20,171 nucleotides of DNA, taken from positions 1 through 20,171 of the forward strand of contig NZ_BAABDL010000024.1 in assembly GCF_039539605.1 (NCBI RefSeq). Reading direction: 5' to 3'. Under the pieces are notes generated by a model. The model did not search any database and was not told the origin of the DNA. It saw only the letters and a program-made list of their open reading frames with translations. This stretch comes from Amphibacillus indicireducens. Its GTDB lineage: Bacteria; Bacillota; Bacilli; Bacillales; Amphibacillaceae. This document shows, one piece after another, positions 16,395 through 20,171 of this stretch (positions are counted from its first letter, which is position 1; each line of letters opens with the position of its first letter). The position numbers and the translations under genes are program-made.

Positions 16395-18119
16395 ATGTTT
16401 AGACAGTCCATGATGGAACAACCAATGAATCATTATTCAGCAATTCGTACTGATTCAGAAAAGGTAACAGCACTTTATTGTAGATTATCAAGAGATGATG
16501 AACTTGCAGGTGATTCAAATAGTATTGTGAATCAAAAAGCTATCTTGCAGAAATATGCGGAAGATCATGGTTTTTACCCGACACAGTTTTATGTCGATGA
16601 TGGTTTTAGTGAAACAACTTTTGACCGCCCAGAATTTAATCGAATGATTGCCGATGTACAAGCAGGTATTGTTGATACCGTTATTATTAAAGATATGTCA
16701 CGCTTCGGAAGAGACTATTTGAAGGTTGGTTATTATACAGAAGTTGTCTTTCCTGAAGCTGATGTGAGATTTATCGCTATTAATAACGGAATCGACAGCG
16801 CCAATCAGCAAGACAGTGACTTCACGCCATTTTTAAATATTATTAATGAATGGTATGCAAAAGATACAAGTAAGAAAATTAGAGCGAGCTTCAAGTCAAA
16901 AGGACAATCAGGAAAACCATTATCGACAACAGTGCCATATGGGTATATGAAAAGTCCAGAAGATAATTCAAAATGGATTGTCGATGAAGATGCGGCAGAA
17001 GTTGTTCGTTTAATTTTCAAGCTATGTATTTCTGGACTTGGTCCAACGCAAATTGCAAGGGAACTAAAGAAAAGGGAAATTATCGTACCAAGTGTTCACA
17101 TGAGGAAGAAAGGCATTAATATTGCAGCACGTACACCAAGCAATCCTTTTGCATGGCAAGGACGATCAGTTGCAAACATATTAGAAAGACAAGAATATCT
17201 AGAACATACGATAAACTTTAAAACCCGTAAGCAATCCTATAAAACGAATAAAAAGATATGGAATGACCCAGAAGATTGGGCAGTGTTTAAAAATACTCAT
17301 GAGGCAATCATCGATGAAGAATCATGGAAAGTCGTGCAAAAGATTCGCGAAGGAAAACGGAGACCAGCAAAACTCGGACCGATGAGCGTCTTATCTGGCA
17401 TGATGTTTTGTGCAGATTGCGGAGCAAAATTATATCAAGTACGGGGAAAACGAATACCAAAACATCTTGAATACTTTGTTTGTGCAACTTACCGAAAAGA
17501 AAAGGGAATGTGTACTTCACATCGTATTCGGAATCAAGTCGTAGAAGAACTGCTACTTGAAGATTTAAAACGGATTACCGCATTTGCGAAAAATCATGAA
17601 GAAGAATTCACACAAGTCGTGCTTAATCAATTTGAACAAGAGTTATCACAAAAACAACGAAAAGATGAACGGACATTTGAAGAAGCAAAAGCAAGAATGA
17701 AGTCACTCGATACGATTATTGAAAAACTGTATGAAGATAATGTGTTCGGTAAAATATCCGATATTGAAAAACTGTATGAAGATAATGTGTTCGGTAAAAT
17801 ATCCGATGACCGCTTCCGTAGAATGTCTGCAAGTTATGAGGCAGAGCAAGCTGAATTAAAAGCTAAAATGCATCAGTTACAGGCTGAGTTAAATAAATCG
17901 AGAGAAAACATCATCAACACAAAACATTCTCTACAATTAGTGAAAAAGCATACAGAAATCAGTACAATCAGTCCTGAATTAATCAGAGAATTTGTCGATA
18001 AAATTATTGTTTATCAAGCTGAAAAAGTAAATGGTAAACAAGAACAACGCATTAAAATCTACTACAACTGTATCGGAGCAATTGAAATAGAACCAAGTGT
18101 AAAGATGCAGACCAGTTGA
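16395..18119 (+). CDS. Large serine recombinase (TndX/TnpX-type site-specific integrase)
   Basis: 574 residues. The catalytic domain starts at TALYCRLSRDDELAG with nucleophile Ser32, and VIIKDMSRFGRDYLKVGYYTE carries the conserved arginines. The recombinase DNA-binding domain follows (PYGYMKSPEDNSKWIVDEDA to about residue 310). A zinc ribbon has Cys pairs in MMFCADCGAKL and FVCATYRKEKGMC. A long coiled coil and a short C-terminal domain (ISPELIREFVDKIIVYQAEK) complete it. Such enzymes excise and integrate elements at short cores; it is the obvious agent for this element. AAGGAAGG lies 5 bases before the ATG. Residues 442-456 are exactly repeated at 457-471, so the coiled coil is 15 residues longer than it once was. 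Whether it remains active is unknown. Confidence 0.95.
   Translation: MFRQSMMEQPMNHYSAIRTDSEKVTALYCRLSRDDELAGDSNSIVNQKAILQKYAEDHGFYPTQFYVDDGFSETTFDRPEFNRMIADVQAGIVDTVIIKDMSRFGRDYLKVGYYTEVVFPEADVRFIAINNGIDSANQQDSDFTPFLNIINEWYAKDTSKKIRASFKSKGQSGKPLSTTVPYGYMKSPEDNSKWIVDEDAAEVVRLIFKLCISGLGPTQIARELKKREIIVPSVHMRKKGINIAARTPSNPFAWQGRSVANILERQEYLEHTINFKTRKQSYKTNKKIWNDPEDWAVFKNTHEAIIDEESWKVVQKIREGKRRPAKLGPMSVLSGMMFCADCGAKLYQVRGKRIPKHLEYFVCATYRKEKGMCTSHRIRNQVVEELLLEDLKRITAFAKNHEEEFTQVVLNQFEQELSQKQRKDERTFEEAKARMKSLDTIIEKLYEDNVFGKISDIEKLYEDNVFGKISDDRFRRMSASYEAEQAELKAKMHQLQAELNKSRENIINTKHSLQLVKKHTEISTISPELIREFVDKIIVYQAEKVNGKQEQRIKIYYNCIGAIEIEPSVKMQTS
17718..17807 (+). repeat. Exact 45-bp in-frame tandem duplication in the recombinase gene
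   Basis: Copy one spans 17718-17762 and copy two 17763-17807, identical at every base. Each encodes IEKLYEDNVFGKISD. The lack of divergence suggests a recent duplication or an assembly slip. Confidence 0.97.
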
Positions 18120-18129
18120 TTGGAACGTA

Positions 18130-18232
18130 AGGTGGCGACTCCTGCGGGAAAAGCATGAGTCCGAAAATCCTTATTGTGACACGACAGTGGAACAATAAGA
18201 GTTGAGGCCATGCCCGCGGAAAGCGTCCACCT
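18130..18232 (+). repeat. REP-like dispersed repeat with nested hairpins
   Basis: AGGTGGCGACTCCTGCGGG (18130-18148) is an imperfect inverted match to CCCGCGGAAAGCGTCCACCT (18213-18232). Inside lies a second perfect stem, CTTATTGT (18170-18177) with ACAATAAG (18192-18199). The outer arms, and the GAAGTGGAAATCAACGG that follows, resemble a GC-rich repeat I recall as widely dispersed in Bacillaceae genomes. It starts 11 bases after the recombinase stop codon. Its GC content is clearly higher than its surroundings. Confidence 0.6.
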
Positions 18233-18269
18233 GAAGTGGAAATCAACGGTGTTAGAAGGCAAGACAAAA

Positions 18270-18305
18270 GGCATAGCCGTGAATCTTACGACTATGCCGA
18301 TTTTT
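18270..18305 (+). terminator. Rho-independent terminator at the right end of the element
   Basis: GGCATAG (18270-18276) pairs with CTATGCC (18292-18298), followed by GATTTTT. It should end the recombinase transcript about 30 bases before the right junction, insulating the acylase fragment. Confidence 0.75.
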
Positions 18306-18315
18306 AAAAACTTAT

Positions 18316-18360
18316 TCATCACTATTAGCACCACACTAATGTTAAGTTTTTTTGATGGTG
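18316..18360 (+). other. attR: right junction of the integrated element
   Basis: Element sequence ends and acylase sequence resumes within AATG at 18338-18341. Just inside, CATCACTATTAGCA (18317-18330) mirrors TGCTAGTAGTGATG at the left end. The two arms sit at equal distance (8 bases) from the centre of AA when the ends are joined. Confidence 0.8.
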
Positions 18361-19127
18361 TGAATGAGCGAGGATTTGCTGCGGCTGTTTTATATTTTGA
18401 AGGGTATGCTCACTATGATTTATCAACAAATAATAAAGAACTCATTGCCTCATTAGACTTCCTACATTATCTACTAGGACATTGTAGCTCAATCAATGAT
18501 TTAACCGACCTACTCAAAAATACTTCGATCGTTGGTTTTGCTGATCCAGTTACAAAAAGAGCCGCTCCACTGCATTGGATTGCAACGGACAGAAGTGGCA
18601 AGTCAGTTGTGATTGAACAAACAATAACAGGTCTTGAGATAACTGAGAACCCAATTGGGGTCATGACAAATAGCCCTGATATTCGCTGGCATCTGACTAA
18701 TCTAAGAAATTATCTGAATTTGTCGACCACACAACAGGATCAAGTTAACTGGGGCAATCTATCATTAAAACCTTTTGGACAAGGAGCAGGTACAACAAAC
18801 CTTCCAGGTAGTTTTACTTCGCCGGATCGTTTCGTTCGTGCCTCATTTTTAAAAACACATACGCAAATTCCAAATAATAAAACAGAGGCGATCATGACCT
18901 GCTTTCATATTATGAATAGCGTTTTTATTCCTAAAGGTATTGTGCTGACAAACAAAGGAACCGATGATTACACAAAATATGTTGCTTTTATCGATACGAA
19001 TACTTCGGAGTACTACTTTAAAGCTTATGAAAATAATCAAATTATCTCAGCAAGCCTCTGGGATTATGATCTCGACGGGACAGAACTGATCTCACTCGGC
19101 AGTATCGTCCACCCTTTTACCATTTAA
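18342..19127 (+). pseudogene. 3' part of the split choloylglycine hydrolase / penicillin V acylase family gene
   Basis: The 261 residues from LSFFDGVNERGFAAAVLYFE onward are the remaining four-fifths of the acylase, from family position 65 to the end. In the rejoined protein the expected catalytic residues fall at Asn174 (GVMTNSPDIRW) and Arg227 (SFTSPDRFVRASF). These are one position from the Asn175 and Arg228 reported for bile salt hydrolases. An ATG at 18210 inside the element opens the same frame, adding 44 foreign residues (MPAESVHLKW...), but that part encodes the REP-like repeat and the terminator. Without Cys2, any product would be inactive. The frame itself shows no decay, consistent with recent insertion or periodic excision. 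The terminator at 19147-19179 follows. Confidence 0.88.
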
Positions 19128-19146
19128 AAGGTGATCACTAAAAAAA

Positions 19147-19179
19147 CACCCTATTGAAAGCTCGTTCTCCAATAGGGTG
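19147..19179 (-). terminator. Terminator between the acylase and DUF421 genes
   Basis: CACCCTATTG (19147-19156) pairs perfectly with CAATAGGGTG (19170-19179). The minus-strand product ends in seven U residues, so it mainly serves the DUF421 gene; on the plus strand it may slow read-through from the acylase. Confidence 0.85.
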
Positions 19180-19223
19180 AAACAATGATCTTATTACAAA
19201 GAAGTGATCAATCAGCTTCTTTT

Positions 19224-19821
19224 TTAAGGTTCATTTTCCCCCTCGAATTGTTTGTTTTTTACTTCAGTAAAGATATTGCTTGATTGCCGTTCTTGTTTGG
19301 CTGGCTTCATCATCACCCCAAGCGCTTGTTTAAGGTGTGTGATTTCATCGAGCAATTCTTTTATTTCTGCTTTGGTTGCTGCTTGTTTATCTTCCTGTAA
19401 CTCATATCCCAACAAACCACTAAACTCAATTGTCGCATGTTTGACATCTTCAATCGAAGTTATTCCTGACTGTCTCAATCTCGTTTCCAGCCGATCAACC
19501 GACATTCTTAATTTTTTTAAGTTGGCGATATTTAATTGACCATTTTCTATGACGATCTTTGCTTTTCCTGTAGAAATCGTTTCTGTCAGATCAAACTTCA
19601 TTTCTATGTATTCTGTCGCTATCATCAGTAAAGTGATCAGCAAACGTATGAAATAGACCCTTATCGGCTACAGGTTGGATCAATAATGAACCTATACCTA
19701 TCATGACGATCACTTGAGTAATTGTCATCTGAGAGATCGACTTTCTCCCTCCCAACCTTAAAATTATTCTCCCAACATAAAATATCAAAACCGTTTGCCA
19801 AATCCAATGTAAATCATCCAC
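19224..19821 (-). pseudogene. DUF421 (YetF/YkjA-like) membrane protein gene, frameshifted
   Basis: Two overlapping frames encode consecutive parts of one protein. From ATG 19821, HWIWQTVLIFYVGRIILRLG and GGRKSISQMTITQVIVMIGI give the first membrane helices, up to QPVADKGLFHTF. The frame then wanders (ADHFTDDSDRIHRNEV) to a stop. In the other frame, LITLLMIATEYIEMKFDLTE and STGKAKIVIENGQLNIANLK, then KKLRMSVDRLETRLRQSGI, give the third helix and the cytoplasmic DUF421 domain. The switch lies around 19641-19650, near a short T run, and needs a net shift of one extra or two missing bases. The summed length of about 200 residues suits the family, whose function is unknown. The second part ends in a charged coiled-coil tail. 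It could be a sequencing error, but I see a genuine disruption as equally likely. Confidence 0.8.
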
Positions 19822-20059
19822 TCTATCGACTCCTAGAAATCTTTATTTTTTTACAATTCAATGCTAATTTAAGCAAGATCAGCAATTTCATTCATTCAGA
19901 TCGATCTAAGTCTAAAACTATCCGAATCGATTTCAGTTAATAATTTAATTAGAAAGACTATCCTCGCTATTCGTTTTAATGAAATCTCTACTAATTTATG
20001 AGATGATTAGCCTAATCAAATAGTTAGCGTTATTTTTTAAAAAAGAAAGGAGCCAATCG
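19822..20059. other. Intergenic region with divergent promoters presumed
   Basis: This AT-rich gap separates the minus-strand DUF421 gene from the plus-strand gene starting at 20060. I see no gene, RNA or strong promoter consensus in it. AAGAAAGGAGCC at 20044-20055 is the ribosome site of the following gene. Confidence 0.4.
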
Positions 20060-20105
20060 ATGAAAATTGGTTTAATCGGTGCAGGAGCAATTGCTGAATT
20101 TTTAC
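20060..20105 (+). pseudogene. Start of a Rossmann-fold dehydrogenase-like gene, cut after 15 codons
   Basis: MKIGLIGAGAIAEFL is a nucleotide-binding beta-alpha start (GAGAIA glycine motif) seen in NAD(P)-dependent dehydrogenases, for example aspartate dehydrogenase (NadX) or Gfo/Idh oxidoreductases. AAAGGAGCC lies about 6 bases before the ATG. After codon 15 the frame runs into palindromic, transposon-like sequence and no longer looks like the family. The exact enzyme cannot be named from 15 residues. Confidence 0.5.
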
Positions 20106-20171
20106 AGATTTTCCGAACGAGAAAGCCCATCGTCTATAGACATGGGATGATAGTGAGGTCGGTCAAGGGAT
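20106..20171. mobile_element. Probable left end of an IS200/IS605-family element (partial)
   Basis: After TTAC (20102-20105) comes a 19-20 base spacer, then a subterminal hairpin: CCCAT (20126-20130) and ATGGG (20142-20146) enclosing the perfect palindrome GTCTATAGAC (20132-20141). The flanks GAAAGCCC and GGGATGA are typical of IS200/IS605/IS1341 ends as I know them. IS608 also inserts 3' of TTAC with its left hairpin about 19 bases in. No transposase or tnpB is visible because the window ends here. A stand-alone non-autonomous derivative is also possible. Confidence 0.5.

Larger units (their letters stand above)
8287..18338. mobile_element. 10,052-bp integrative element with a serine recombinase and a type I restriction-modification cargo
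   Basis: The boundaries come from the interrupted acylase gene: deleting this interval leaves an uninterrupted 325-codon frame. Gene order from the left: HEPN-like gene, hsdR, hsdS, hsdM and an Xre regulator on the minus strand. A primase-polymerase remnant and a large serine recombinase follow on the plus strand. The only sequence shared by the two ends is AATG, with no long target duplication, as expected for serine recombinases that exchange around a 2-base core. No relaxase, T4SS, phage structural or capsid genes are present, so it is either a minimal integrative element or one that relies on a helper for transfer. The AA centre of the joined ends is not self-complementary, which fits directional integration. 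Confidence 0.88.

Noticed and set aside
18210..18341. ATG at 18210 as the true start of an acylase gene of 305 residues
   Set aside because: The first 44 codons translate the REP-like repeat and the terminator hairpin, are unlike the enzyme family, and omit the essential N-terminal Cys. The natural start is at 8098.
8266..18360. Integration into a tRNA gene with a long direct repeat
   Set aside because: No tRNA is found at either end, and the junctions share only AATG; the target is a protein-coding gene.
1..20171. CRISPR arrays, rRNA or tRNA genes
   Set aside because: No regularly spaced repeats and no cloverleaf or rRNA-like sequence were seen on either strand.

Overview
The window looks like a chromosomal stretch of a low-GC Gram-positive bacterium, probably a Bacillaceae member. 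The grounds are AT-rich DNA, strong AGGAGG-type ribosome sites, sigmaA-like promoters, a Firmicute-style Fur box, a Bacillales-type dispersed repeat and several Bacillus-type protein families. The species cannot be named from this.

Left part (1-7957). A decayed or truncated histidine kinase 3' end converges on a MATE efflux pump across a bidirectional terminator. Next comes a compact locus that I read as a type I toxin-antitoxin pair: a tiny hydrophobic peptide on the minus strand and a convergent, three-hairpin antisense RNA on the plus strand. A GH120-type beta-xylosidase follows. Then comes an iron-siderophore importer operon (binding lipoprotein, permease, permease) behind a near-consensus Fur box. 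No ATPase gene is present before the operon's terminator.

Middle part (8098-19127). A choloylglycine hydrolase / penicillin V acylase family gene is split in two by a 10,052-bp integrative element. Removing the element at the shared AATG (8286-8289 and 18338-18341) rejoins 64 N-terminal codons to 261 C-terminal codons, giving an uninterrupted 325-residue enzyme with the expected catalytic residues. The element carries a large serine recombinase at its right end. It also carries a primase-polymerase remnant, a small Xre regulator and a complete type I restriction-modification operon (hsdM-hsdS-hsdR). A HEPN/AbiJ-like candidate defence gene ends that operon. I see no conjugation genes. The joined element ends form an imperfect palindrome centred on AA, as expected for an attP of this recombinase class. 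The recombinase contains an exact 45-bp in-frame tandem duplication, and a structured REP-like repeat plus a terminator sit between it and the right end.

Right part (19128-20171). A terminator separates the acylase 3' end from a frameshifted DUF421-family membrane protein gene. At the edge, the first 15 codons of a Rossmann-fold dehydrogenase-like gene run into what looks like the left end of an IS200/IS605-family element.

Overall this is an accessory region. Four genes (kinase, acylase, DUF421, dehydrogenase) are broken or interrupted, next to a mobile defence cargo that could in principle excise precisely and restore its host gene.
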